Assembly (NCBI RefSeq): GCF_964355755.1
Contig: NC_092677.1
Span: 18,632,101-18,696,100, forward strand
Origin: Antedon mediterranea
Lineage: Eukaryota; Echinodermata; Crinoidea; Comatulida; Antedonidae
Direction of reading: 5' to 3'
Length of the DNA: 64,000 nt
In this document: one piece after another, positions 13,501-23,800 of the stretch
Numbering within the stretch: position 1 is the stretch's first letter
Layout of the letters: each line of letters starts with the position of its first letter
The notes under the pieces: generated by a model
Databases searched by the model: none
The model's input: the letters and a program-made list of their open reading frames with translations, nothing else
What the model was told of the DNA's origin: nothing
Made by a program: the position numbers and the translations under genes

Positions 13501-16500
13501 AATTTGTCATTGTGACCATTTAACCAATTTTGCAATCCTTATGGCAAGTTATGAAAGTTCTATAACAAACGTAGCATACATAAAATGCATTTTTATGAGT
13601 GCTATGATTCAAATAAATTCATTAGGTGAAAGATGAAAGGTGAAGCCAAGATAAAATAGAACAAATGTTCATCTTTCACAGAATAAATTTTGTTCGAATT
13701 GCTATTCAACAATTCTTGAGAGTGTAGACCAAAAAAACGACATTAGGTTTTAATAGAATATTTATTGAACATCATTAATCATCCAATCAAATTTTTATGT
13801 ACTTGTTTTGTTTATGTTTTTTATTTATACTTCTCATTAACTCTGTTAGTGAACGATCTGGACCAACAGGTAAACACCTCTAAAATGGTCCAGTCGGTCC
13901 AGTCCCAATTGCACAGTGGCTGTGTGTGACAGTGGCTGTGTTTGTGTGGACTAGTACACTACTTGTCTCAAAAGATATACTATGTTCTTTAAAGTGCATA
14001 TGAGCTGTGTGTACACTGGACCTACGGTTTATATCCGAGAAGTTCTCCGTGGTTCTTCCACCAGAACCATGGAGTGAGTGAGCGAACCATTGCCGATGTT
14101 ATGACTACGTATTATGGACCGCTCGGCCTCTCACTCGCCTGTTATTTGACACTACAGTATATTAGTAAACATATTATAAATCCTTCAATAGTTATACAAT
14201 GATGAAGTATATTATGATTTTAATAGAATATTTTTTGAACATCATCAATCAAGTTATTAGGTGCTTCTTAATAATTTTTATAGTGCGACACTACAGCGTA
14301 TTAGTGAAAATAGTATTATAAATCCTTCAATAGGTATACAAAATGCAGTCCAGAAAGGATTGAATTATAACAATATTATGGTTTCTCAGCACCAGACTGA
14401 ACTATAGACAATGTGGTAGGCTTGTAAATCCATTTAAAACCAGCCCAACTCATATCAAGGCTAGTCAGTAATGGTACCGCTTTATACAAATTAAATTGTA
14501 TTTTTCCATTTAGAATTTTTATCCAGGTCAAGAAGACACACCGTTTCCAAGGTACATCACAAATATTGGTCTTGGTGTTTCAATTGTTTGTTTACTTGCA
14601 ACTTTAGTCTCTTTTACAATCAACAGGTAGGATCGAAATTAATTCATAAAATGTATCATTACAAGTTGGAATTTGTTTTTTTTTAAAATTACAATGATAA
14701 TTGGATTTTAATTAGGTAATGAAGTTAACCATACAAAAAGTAGCCAAAACAATAATATTTATGTTTATTAAGGGAAACTTGTTTTCACAATAATGTATAA
14801 TGTAGCTAATTATAGTGATCTGCAAATCTTGGTTTTACTCAGAAACAACTCATATACTTACTAAGTATTGAATAATTTTGGTAGCTAGATTGGTTTAAAT
14901 TAAAATACACATTTTTATTGAACTGCATTTTTTGTATTATTTCCTACTATAGAATAAATCGCAGACTACATCTTAGATTAGGGACAAAATGGTAATCGTT
15001 CTTCATTCGAAAATTTCAACTAATGAAGTTGACTCTTTGTTTATAAAAATGAGTTTATTCTAAAATGATGAGAGCTCCTCCGTGTTTACAAAAATATAAT
15101 TTTTTCACAAAAAGTTTTGTGAAATGTTTTGAAATATATTACATTTATGATTAACTAATCTTTTTTCAATTTAATTGTTCAAAACTTTTCATTGATAACA
15201 TTCTTATCTTTTTATAAACAGTTCAGTTCACTGTGATGACAAAACAATATTATACATTTTCAACCTCACAATTCACTCCGGTTAAATTACAGATGCTGTT
15301 TCATTTTTTTTTTTCAGAAAGCTACGAAAGAGTAAACCAAAACAAATATTATGCCACCTGTGTGTATCACTACTCTGCTTGTATCTGATCTTTCTGGTTG
15401 GGATTGACAGAAAAGATAAAAAAGGTTCTTGTACGGCCATTGCTGGACTGATTCACTACTTTTTGTTGACGTCTATGTTTTGGATGTCTGTGCAGGCAAT
15501 TAATCTGTATTACTTGATCGTACAAGTTTATAATACACACGTTTCTAGGTTTTTCTTAAAAGCTTGTCTTTTTGCTTGGGGTAAGTGTACAAACATACAA
15601 AATGACAATTATTAGCTAATCTAAACTAACTACATGATTAAAAAGTGTGTTTTTAAATGGAAACCAAACGCTACTCGCTAAATTGATTCATTTGGGCTTA
15701 CTTTTTAAGTTATAAATTAGGATGTGTGATTATCACTATTATATACACATTTATTATTTACAGGTCTACCAGCTGTGATTGTTGCTATTACTGTTGGTAT
15801 TGATGTTGACAATTATGCAAATAAAGACTAGTAAGTTACAACATTTATAAAAAAAAATGCAGCATACATTAATTAAAATAACTGAAATGCTAACATTAAA
15901 TTGTAATCTATTAATATTTATTAATAGATTACAATTTAATGTTAGCATTTCAGTTATTTTAATTAATGTATGCTGCATTTTTTTTATAATAATAATAAAA
16001 TAATATAATAGTAAACTAACTCGAAGTTTTTCGATAATTCGACTAACTTCATAATTAAAAATGGTTTGAGATATCTGTTAAGTGTACACATCCTTTAACT
16101 ACAACATATTATTAAGAACATTGAGTTTCATTTATGTCAAACTCATTTCCTTTTCATATATTTTCATTTCATATATTTTCATTGTTTGCTATTTACATAT
16201 TTTCTTTTAAATAAACATATATATATATATTAAATTTAATGTTTTAGTTGTTCTATAATAATAATAATAATAATAACACTAACACTATTAATAATAATAA
16301 TAATAATAATAATAGAATATACCACTTTAAAACTGCGTGTATTTTTGTTTACAGCTGTTTCCTTGTTGTAACCCGTATGTATTACAGCGTAGCATTACCT
16401 ATTGCAATCGTATTACTCTTTAATATGATTGTGTTTATTATGGTGTTACGCAGCATAAGTAAACTTGGTAAAATAACAGCACAAGCTCACGAGCACAACA

Positions 16501-16871
16501 AAAGCAGGCACTTACTGCAGAATGCAGCGTGCATATCTGTAATTATGGGATTGACATGGGTTATTGGATTCTTTGCAATTGGTAGTGCCGCCAATGAGAT
16601 TCAGATACTCTTCTGTATCCTGAATTCTTTTCAAGGGTTTGCTATCTTCGTTCTGTATTGTTTAAGAAGTAAGGATGTTCGTATTTTCTGGACAGAAGAG
16701 GTGCGTAAACGATTTTACGGGGTATCTTCAACACTTAGAGGAACCAAAAGTAGCTCTGTCAATTCCAGTACAGGTAGAACTACTTCCTTTGGTTTGAATT
16801 CGTCTAAAGGAGAGCAACCCAATTCGGATTTTAAAACCAATTCAAGTAACAACCAAGAATATGTTGCTTGA
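1224..16871 (+). CDS. Adhesion G-protein-coupled receptor with CUB, five HYR, EGF, Ig, SEA, GAIN/GPS (5' partial)
   Basis: Twenty exons join with matching phases: 1224-1571, 2158-2436, 2773-3021, 3198-3452, 4376-4618, 4970-5209, 5582-5695, 5844-6110, 6468-6580, 6852-7053, 7301-7402, 7741-7868, 8021-8170, 8277-8643, 12830-13002, 13376-13543, 14514-14626, 15318-15580, 15764-15830, 16355-16871. The reading stays open for about 1,450 residues. The product is a cell-surface receptor: a long adhesive ectodomain, an autoproteolytic GAIN/GPS module (CHCDHLTNFA at the cleavage site), seven membrane helices and a cytoplasmic tail. Family knowledge says GAIN cleavage exposes a tethered agonist that activates G proteins. 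The ligand is unknown. The 5' end (signal peptide) lies outside the window or was not recognised. HYR exons are symmetric phase 1-1, which favours duplication and shuffling. The exon model is inferred from splice sites and phases, not from transcripts. Confidence 0.85.
2158..2436 (+). CDS. HYR domain exon 1 (type A) of the adhesion GPCR
   Basis: A phase 1-1 exon of 279 bp encodes a hyalin repeat: an IECPTN start, then WDPPVTSDN, YESGDMIPIGIHTITFTATD and a closing CDFGLQVEG. HYR is an Ig-like adhesive fold known from echinoderm hyalin. Very similar type A exons recur at 40.2, 42.4, 47.3, 54.5 and 58.3 kb. Confidence 0.85.
2773..3021 (+). CDS. HYR domain exon 2 (type B) of the adhesion GPCR
   Basis: A phase 1-1 exon of 249 bp with AG acceptor and GTAAGT donor. 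HYR landmarks are LVCPPNITTTTADG, WTDPIVIDNSGE, FDIGSTDVIYDVVD and a final CTFTVTVTG. Its closest relative in the window is the exon at 40824-41072. Confidence 0.85.
3198..3452 (+). CDS. HYR domain exon 3 (type C) of the adhesion GPCR
   Basis: A phase 1-1 exon of 255 bp. HYR landmarks are IIDCPIGMIVNTTTGEAFA, PTATDNSGE, FPIGDTTVQYNVSDSAGN and CSFAITVQG, with a GTAAGA donor. Type C copies recur at 41.4, 43.3, 54.0 and 58.8 kb. Confidence 0.85.
4376..4618 (+). CDS. HYR domain exon 4 of the adhesion GPCR
   Basis: A phase 1-1 exon of 243 bp. It has the HYR pattern KFCPDSIF, SWKTPEIEDNSGQ, FNIGTTSVVYTASDNS and CDFNVTVEG followed by GTAACT. It is more divergent from the A, B and C types than those are among themselves. 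Confidence 0.82.
4970..5209 (+). CDS. HYR domain exon 5 of the adhesion GPCR
   Basis: A phase 1-1 exon of 240 bp with a GTAAGT donor. HYR landmarks are LECPDDIIDIATTTSG, WPDPSFIDNSGK, FTFGTHTVFYTGFDQSKN and CQFEIKIGG. It is the last HYR before the EGF exon. Confidence 0.82.
5582..5695 (+). CDS. EGF-like domain exon of the adhesion GPCR
   Basis: A phase 1-1 exon of 114 bp encodes one six-cysteine EGF repeat (CTSSPCQNGGTC, then FACNCP and NLC). The CQNGGTC core and the spacing are diagnostic. No calcium-binding N-terminal motif is seen. Confidence 0.85.
5844..6110 (+). CDS. Immunoglobulin-like domain exon of the adhesion GPCR
   Basis: A phase 1-1 exon of 267 bp. It has the Ig pattern: Cys in VTFQCIV, Trp in WRWYKDN, and the C-terminal NQGYYYCKA. 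It has the length of a single I-set-type domain and sits between EGF and SEA. Confidence 0.82.
6468..7053 (+). CDS. SEA domain split over two exons (6468-6580, 6852-7053)
   Basis: The first exon (phase 1 to 0) gives LTFKNLQFTSALNNPSSEEF. The second (phase 0 to 1) gives VQVRTLRSGSVIANINIY. The RSGSV-I element matches the conserved G-S-V core of SEA domains, which are common in adhesion GPCRs near the membrane. Autocleavage at this site is possible but not proven by sequence. Confidence 0.75.
7301..8643 (+). CDS. Cys-rich linker and GAIN domain, N-terminal part (7301-7402, 7741-7868, 8021-8170, 8277-8643)
   Basis: Four exons with matching phases. The first two carry paired cysteines (ESCNVEII, EVCPES, GLCTCYSDG, LQDCGRD), as expected for a hormone-receptor-like or GAIN-adjacent linker. 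The last two are helical then beta-rich (VTSTLVGTVASLFEVDD, IVESLEQQLAV, YIPPTITKMF), the usual GAIN subdomain A to B transition. The donor at 7869 is GTCAGT, weak but phase-consistent. Confidence 0.75.
9466..9533. repeat. 16-bp minisatellite, about four copies
   Basis: The unit is AACCAACCCGTACCCA, with one copy having AACAACCC instead. It lies inside the 4-kb intronic element. It appears to have no coding function although it leaves both strands open. Confidence 0.8.
10130..10178 (+). repeat. LINE/SINE-type 3' tail
   Basis: An AATAAA-like signal is followed by GATT tetramers (ACAATAAAGATTGATTGATT). This is the usual appearance of a non-LTR retroposon 3' terminus. The body upstream was not recognisable. 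Confidence 0.4.
12830..13543 (+). CDS. GAIN C-terminal part and GPS motif (12830-13002, 13376-13543)
   Basis: The second exon encodes a classical GPS: ACVFWDFELDDGNGGWS, then AGC, then CHCDHLTNFAILM. The four cysteines and two tryptophans are present, and HL-T is the expected autoproteolysis site, with TNFAILM as the presumed tethered-agonist start. The intron after 13543 begins with GC (GCAAGT), so it would be a GC-AG intron. Reading through it instead breaks the join to TM1. Confidence 0.85.
13746..14345 (+). repeat. Diverged direct repeats in the intron between GPS and TM1
   Basis: Two segments recur: TTTTAATAGAATATT with a following ACATCAT (about 13749 and 14217), and GACACTACAG with ATTATAAATCCTTCAATAG (about 14148 and 14286). 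These look like intronic tandem duplications. No gene is visible in this intron. Confidence 0.5.
14514..16871 (+). CDS. Adhesion GPCR seven-transmembrane region (14514-14626, 15318-15580, 15764-15830, 16355-16871)
   Basis: TM1 is in the first exon (NIGLGVSIVCLLATLVSF), TM2-TM3 in the second (HLCVSLLCLYLIFLVGI, HYFLLTSMFWMSVQAINLYY), TM4 in the third (LPAVIVAITVGI), and TM5-TM7 in the last (VALPIAIVLLFNMIVFIMVL, ISVIMGLTWVIGFFAIG, ILFCILNSFQGFAIFVLYCL). The TM6 GLTWVIGFF and TM7 LNSFQGFAIF motifs are typical of class B2. The last exon ends with a Ser/Thr/Asn-rich tail and TGA at 16869-16871. Confidence 0.9.
15847..15987. repeat. Near-perfect palindrome, 68-bp arms, in the TM4/TM5 intron
   Basis: The arms 15847-15915 and 15920-15987 are reverse complements, with one A/T length difference in a homopolymer. 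They are separated by a loop of about 4 nt. The centre is CTATTAATATTTATTAATAG. It sits 17 bp after the donor at 15831 and would form a long hairpin in DNA or pre-mRNA. Confidence 0.9.
16248..16314. repeat. ATA/AAT trinucleotide microsatellite
   Basis: An interrupted AAT array lies about 40 bp before the last adhesion-GPCR exon acceptor. It is intronic; the open reading through it in the exon frame is incidental. Confidence 0.85.
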
Positions 16872-19484
16872 TTTGCGCATGTTTCTAATGATTATTGGGA
16901 CCGCCCAATCTCTATAACGGTGATGGTTTCTATAATTTTAGTTAACTTTCTGTTCTATATATTATACTTAGTTCAGTCATCATCATCAGTCAAGGTAAAT
17001 CAAATCAATTCGATTTAGATAACACCAGTATAATTGTATCTGGGATCCCGATGTAAACAAACTACTTTTGCATTAATATTAAAATCATTAAAAATACAAT
17101 TGAAAGAGTTTGTTGTTATGATTGATCCATTATTACAAATATTTTACATAGAATATCATGTATATAGATAGTGTATATTTTAATATTTGTGTCAAATATC
17201 ATCTTTGATTTGAAACTTAATTTTTTGTGTTTGATATTTTTTAAATAAATAAATCAATAAAAAAGTGAAGAAAGGCCTTATGATTCTAGAATTCTAACTT
17301 TTATGTGTTTTGTATTAACATTATGATCATTATTATATATTATTTTAGGTACATTAATTTTGTTTGGACAATCTAATGCAACTGCTTTTGCCATATTATT
17401 ATCATCATTTCAAATAATTTGATAGATTAAATAGATTGATTACTAAATCGATATATTACTAGCATTTAAACAGTTTATTAAATAGTGCAGGGGAAGGAAT
17501 CCCGCGATAGATTGATACTGTAATTAGCATACCAAACGTTTAAAGTTAATACAAATAAATATATTAATAATAATTAATTAGGCCTAATAATTAAAAAACA
17601 ATAAAAACACATGATAATGGATACTAATAGAATTATTACACAGTGATATAAAGAATACACAATGAATGTAACTAGTATAGAATACCCTAATAAAATAATT
17701 ATATGAAGCTGTTGTGTCTGAAAAGTCTTGTTTTAAATTGATATGTTTGCATCACAATTGAAATTTATTTATTTAAGATAGCACGTTATATTTATCTTTG
17801 CACGTGTTCACGCATAATACGAAATGACGACAAAAGATAAATAAAGAATAGGTATTAGGTAACACTTTATTGTGTTATATTCCACTTTTTTAATTTACTA
17901 CAACAACCACTATCACTTATTTCTTTCCAAACTGTTGGTTTATTTGTGTAGATACTAATTCATTTCAATATGTCTGGCTGGATACATTTAATTCCTGCCG
18001 TCTTGTTGGTAAATAATGCAAATTAGTATACCATGCAGGCAAATATAATTGTAGTTTAAAATGTGGGTTAAAATACTTCGAAAATATTTCAGGAAATTTA
18101 TATCGGTGTCTACCTTTCTTGTTGAGTCTTTCAAAACGTCTAAATAATATGACTAGAATAATGTATTCTCGTTCATTCATTTCTCTGTATTCTTTAATTA
18201 TAAATCAGGTGGTATAATGTATATGCAAATTAATCATGCTTGATTTAGTTTGCTTGTTACGTAAGAACAAGACAAGAACAAAGAGATATATTTAGAAGCT
18301 TGAAGTGAACTGTTTATAGGCTTACTTGAAGCCTAAAGCCAGCTGATGCCTAGACTTTAGAGGTTCACCTAGATAGCTATATTGTAACTTACTCTAGTAG
18401 AATACACATGCATTATTATGTTCGTAAGCACATTTTTTATATTACTCTTTTACTTTGTATATTATTGATATATTGACAATCAATTGAGCTATCTTACTAT
18501 CCTAACGAACATTTCTTATAAATGAAGGCCTATATTAAATCTTATTACATGTCAACTTGATACATTGCATTGTTTGATTTCACTACATTTATGTTGAGTT
18601 AGTTTAGTAAATCGGATAAACATATCAGACATAGAGATCCCTAATAGTCAGTTTGAACCAGATAAAGTTGATTAATAAAGGTAAAACTTCTTTCAAAGTG
18701 TGTCCATAATAATACAAAATTGAGAGGCCCTTTGAAAAATAGTTCAAATGGTTGAACATATTGTCCGTATTGAATTGCGTGACTTCTTTGTACTAATATT
18801 TCTATAACTTTATCGTCTATGTTTACAGTATATTGTGGTAAAAACCCATTGGGCATATTCCTGTCAACTGTTTGTAATCAATAGAAACAAATTGTTGTAA
18901 TAGTTCGTGGAACTTTACATATTCTTAAATGTTTATGGGCATTGTGTACATTACACGTTAATTTTTATTCTCAGCTGGGTCTCTACATAGGCCTACGACT
19001 GTCTCAGTATCATAGGACTTTTTGGTAATACAACATCTCCTACATAGAACATGTAGCCCTATCGTGTAGGTTAGGTAAAGGGTATGTTCATAATATGTGA
19101 TTGTGTATTACAGATCGTCATGATACCGGAGTAATATAACTACAGAAACAACAATCCAGTGATGATTAACGTGTAAGCAACACCTAACTTTTCTGAAAGC
19201 AATAAGGAATAATTTGAAGATTTTTATTTGTGTGGACAATTCACAATGTTAGCTTTAGTTAATAATTATTCCATCTTGCTTCTTGTTTGACTAGTAATCC
19301 GAGTGCCTTGATTTACTTTTATTATTGGAAATCACACCCAAACGAATCCATAAAAAAAGTTTTAAGATAATCCACTCTCGATGGGTTTTAAAGGTAAGCA
19401 TATTGCACATTAACTGGATTTCTTTTTTAATATGATATACATAATTATAAGTATATGCCTATATTTCATTAATATAGGTATGAT
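16872..19484. other. 3' region of the adhesion GPCR gene and intergenic DNA
   Basis: AATAAA signals occur around 17245-17260, compatible with a 3' UTR of about 400 bp. The rest up to the Polinton holds only short unsupported reading frames on the minus strand. No exon, RNA gene or recognisable element was found. Confidence 0.5.
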
Positions 19485-19490
19485 TACGTA
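19485..19490. repeat. Left target-site duplication of the Polinton
   Basis: TACGTA directly precedes the AGTAGTATAT terminus and is repeated at 35384-35389. A 6-bp duplication is the hallmark of Polinton integrase. Confidence 0.9.
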
Positions 19491-20505
19491 AGTAGTATAT
19501 GGAGTACTTCAGGCCGTAATGTACCCCCAGGGAATATTTCATATTTCTATTGTTTAATTTCCAGGTATTGTAATAATAATTAGTGAAAGGTCACTCTTTG
19601 TACCAGACCCGAATGGAAGGTCATACCCCCAGGGCAGGAGTACTTCAGACCCGAATGGAATGTCATATCCCCAGGGCATATTTCATATTTCTATTGTTTA
19701 ATTTCCAGGTATTGTAATAATAATTAGTGAAAGGTCACTCTTTGTACCAGACCCGAAAGGAATGTCATATCCCTAGGGTATATATTATATTTTCTATTGT
19801 TTAATTTCCTGTTATTGTAATATTAATTAGCGAAAGGTCATTCTTTGTTAGAGAAGGGGGTTTGTTATTTTGGCGGGGTTTCCGTTTTGTCCTGTGTTAT
19901 ATTCGTAATTAGTAAAGAATTTGTATTTTAAAAAATTAGTGAAAGGTCATTCTTTGTAAGGGGAGGAGTTTTGTTATTTTTTTGCGGGGTTTTTGTTTTG
20001 TTTTGGGCCTGTGTTATATTCGTAATTAGTAAAGAATTTGTATTTAAAAAAAAAAAAAAAAATTAGTGAAAGGTCATTCTTTGTTAGAGAAAGGGGTTTT
20101 TGATTAAAAGCTGTTGTAGTTTTATTTCAAATTTTGTTTATAATTTAGTGTTTCAGTGTTACTTGAATAGGTATTGTTAATTAATTTCCAATCGTGTATA
20201 TATTGTTTGACCACTACAAGGCCTTGAATAATCCTTAACAACTCTCCCAACTGTTATTAATTAATCCGTTTACCGACCCCCGTATTTACGGTTGAAGGCT
20301 AGCTCTAATGGTCACTGTTATGGACGGAGTTTCCTAATTATTAAAGATTGTCTGACCAGTCATAATAGTGTAAAGTTCATTGGAAGGTTTAAAAATAATG
20401 TAATTTGTTTTTAATTAGTGAAGGTAATTCTTTGTTTGGGGAGTACTATTGTTATTATTTTGACGATTTATCCATTACAATGATCACCTTTGTTTAGTAT
20501 TAATT
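19491..20505 (+). repeat. Left terminal inverted repeat region, internally duplicated
   Basis: It matches the inverse of 34985-35383 but is longer because of internal duplications of about 145 bp and 130 bp. Two iterated motifs stand out: CAGACCCGAATGGAA with CCCCAGGG (starting near 19508, 19604, 19645, 19748) and AATTAGTGAAAGGTCA with TCTTTGT (near 19578, 19722, 19828, 19936, 20064, 20413). Confidence 0.8.
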
Positions 20506-20735
20506 AATCCGTCTCAGTGTTTTCGGGTGAAGGCTAAATCTATTGGTCACTATTGTGGGCGGAGCTTCCTAATTATTAAAGAACGTCTGACCAGGGAAGA
20601 GACCAAGCGTAATCGTCTCGAGAAGGTTTATTACTGTTATTAATTAAGCTATTGGTCAATATTGTGGGCGGGGCTTCCTAATTACTAAAGAATGTCTGAC
20701 CAATCGTAATCGTCGCGGGAAGGTTTTAATAACCG
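20260..20735 (+). promoter_or_regulatory. Three-copy upstream repeat before the DNA polymerase gene
   Basis: Three diverged direct copies of about 100-130 bp (about 20260-20395, 20500-20630, 20638-20735) share ATTGGTCA, GGGCGGAGCTTCCTAATTA and a GTCTGACCA block. They end about 80 bp before the polymerase ATG. The GC-box-like core, tandem arrangement and position suggest an upstream promoter or enhancer array. The role is inferred. Confidence 0.5.
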
Positions 20736-20814
20736 TGTGTTACTTGTTTAGTTCATCATTCATTTACTAATTCTTCAAAGTTTCGGTACCGATTTTTTTC
20801 TTCAAAGTTTTGCA

Positions 20815-23800
20815 ATGTCTCAATTCGCTTCTTCCTCAACTGATTCTAACGATAGTTTATTTATCGAGTGTCAAAGAGCTGTTGACGCTATAGTTAATCT
20901 GTCGCGTGCTAATAATGTGCCTGACAATGATATCCCAGATGTGGGTTTACTAGAGGATTTTGTGTTTGGAGACCAGGACTTTGATTTACCGGTCAGTCAA
21001 AGTATTTCTGAAACCGGTAGTCTTTCTCTAGGGGATATATGTGATAACGCCATACAGGTTGTTAAAGATCTATCGGAAAGTTTAATAATTGATCACGTAG
21101 AAGTAAGTGTTTTTGTTTAATATATTTTTATCGTAATAATTTTTTCATTACCGTATATAACTCGTAGAGTAGCTTGTGTAAACGAATGTGCTTCTGCGTT
21201 TACAGTACCATCGCGTTTCCTTTCTAATTTTTTAATTTTTTTTTTCTTTAGTATGGTATTGGTGCACACACCAAATGTTTGAAAATGAGGGAATGTGGCG
21301 AGGATAGTGATTCTCAGGAGTCTTCGGTTATTGATGAGGTAACTATCATTTTATTTTCTTTGCTATTGTTGATGCTGTATTACATCGTTTATTTCTATTT
21401 CTTTACCGTTATACTTTTTTATTTCAGCCTGTACCGGTACAATACGGGAAAGGAGCCAACAGGAAAAGACCAAGGATAGCCGAAGAAGAAGAAGTTGACG
21501 ATAATGACAGCGATGAATTGAACCTTGACGAGGTAGATTTGAGTCATTTTTGTAGTATTAACCGCTTAGCTGATAGGTTTAACCAGCGTTTTAACGCCAC
21601 GATTAGCGATTTTTCGGTTAAATTTTTTAATGTAGACCATTTAAGTTTAGAGGTGTTCCTTCCCACTCTATATAGAATTTTCGAACATGTCGTCGATAAT
21701 CTTTGCATTAACGTGCATGTCGACGATATGCTTCGGATAGTTATTCAAGCTGAGGGGTTGGATACACCTATCTCTATTCCTTTTGGTCGGAGGGCCCATC
21801 TGACAGCTGATGTTATTTTTGCAGCCATCATGAAGGTCCTTCAGTCCAAAACGGATATTTTAATTAACAACAAATTTAAGTTTAACGTTCTCCATATGAG
21901 AATGCCTAGGGGTGGGGGTTATAGAAGAAACGGTATCGACAAAATGATTAATGCTAAAAGCATAATTAAGATTAAGAATGATGGTAACGAAACTATCTGC
22001 TGCGCACGCGCAATTGTCACGGGTATTTCTATGCTCGAAGATAAAATTAATAACGTTACTAGGTGGAATAATGTTAGGAAGAGCTATGACCAGCAAAAGA
22101 CAGCCGCCCTTCATTTACTTAGAGATTCGGGGGTTAGGGAGCAAGCTTGCGGCATCGAGGAATTAAAAAAGATGCAATCCAAATTACCTAATTATCAAAT
22201 TATTGTCCTTTCTAAAGACAATTTAAATTCTGTAATTTTTAGCGGCGATTATTGTAAGAAGCAGATTTATCTTTACCATCATTCTAATCATTACGATCTT
22301 ATAACGACTATGACAGGTTTTTTAAAAGTTGTTTATTTTTGTGATAGATGTTTTACAGGGTATAAGCACCAATATTCTCACAAGTGTCAATACACGTGTG
22401 TACTCTGTAAGCATCATGAATGTGACCCTTCTATTAACGTATCTGTAAATAATACTGTAGAGTGTAAAGAGTGCAATAGATTTTTTAAAAACCAGCAATG
22501 TTTCACCAATCATAAAAAATCTCCTGATTCTAAAAAAGTTTCAGTATGTGACAAAATTAAAAATTGTACAACTTGTGATAGGATCATTCAAAAAGATCAC
22601 AACTGTCAAAACCGTTTTTGTAGAATTTGTCGGACTTTCGTTTCATACGATCATCAATGCTACATGGAACCGGTTGTAGCCCCTAAACATACTGAAAAAA
22701 AGTTTAAGAATCAGGAGGACCAAAAAAGGGCTGTCACTAAATATTTCTTTTTTGATTTTGAATGCACGCAAGAAACTGGCGAACACAAACCAAATTTATG
22801 CGTTCTTCAAAAAACTTGTCTTAATTGTATCGATGGTGCTAATGACTCTGCCGAGTGTGACGTGTGTGGGGAGAAATCAATGACTTTTCACGGGGAGACT
22901 GCATGCGTAGATTTCTGCAATTACATTTTTAACGAATACAAATATAATCATAACATTACGTGTATCGCTCACAACCTCCAGGGCTACGATAGTTACTTCG
23001 TGCTCGAGTACCTATACAAAAACTGTATTGTACCAGATATTATTGCACGCGGTGGTAAACCTATTTCAATTAAGGTTAAAGAAACGAGTATCCGATTCAT
23101 TGATTCCCTTTCATTTCTACCCATGTCTCTATCCAAATTACCCAAAACTTTTGGCATCTCCGAGCTAAAAAAAGGTTACTTTCCTCATTATTTCAATACT
23201 TTAGAAAATAAAAATTACGTAGGTCCTTATCCCGATTCTTCCACCTATTCCCCCGATAAAATGACTACTTCAGGCCGAGATTCATTCTTTAAATGGTATA
23301 ATCAGAAAATTGTAACTAATCAAATTTTCAATCTCCAAAAAGAACTCGTCGAGTATTGCATCAGCGATGTGGATATTCTCAGAAAGTGTTGTCTTACTTT
23401 TAGGCATCTTTTTTTGAAAGTAACTACATCGCCGAAAAACCCTCTACTCGGAGGCGTTGACCCCTTTTCAAATAATTTAATGACAATTGCCTCGGCGTGT
23501 AATCACGTCTTTTCTAGAAATTTTTTAAAACCATCCACCATCGCTTTATTTCCTCCATCAGGGTATCTAACAACCGTTAACCATTCTCACTCTAGCATGG
23601 AATGGTTGTGCTACGAGTCGCATAAAAGGGGGGTCTTTATCCATCATGCGAGAAATGGAGGGGAAAAAATGTTTGGGCCTTACTTTGTCGACGGCGCATG
23701 TTTAGAAAACAAAATTATTTTTGAATTTATGGGTTGTTTGTTCCACGGGTGCCAAGATTGTTATAGATCCGATTCCATTAACCCCTTCACTAACGAAACC

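Noticed and set aside
18641-18856. 71-residue reading frame on the minus strand containing a PFELFF segment, possible retroelement integrase scrap
   Set aside because: Too short and no further motif in the neighbourhood; similarity is to a few residues only.
22322-22513. Minus-strand frame inside the polymerase
   Set aside because: Shadow of the Cys-rich polymerase region.
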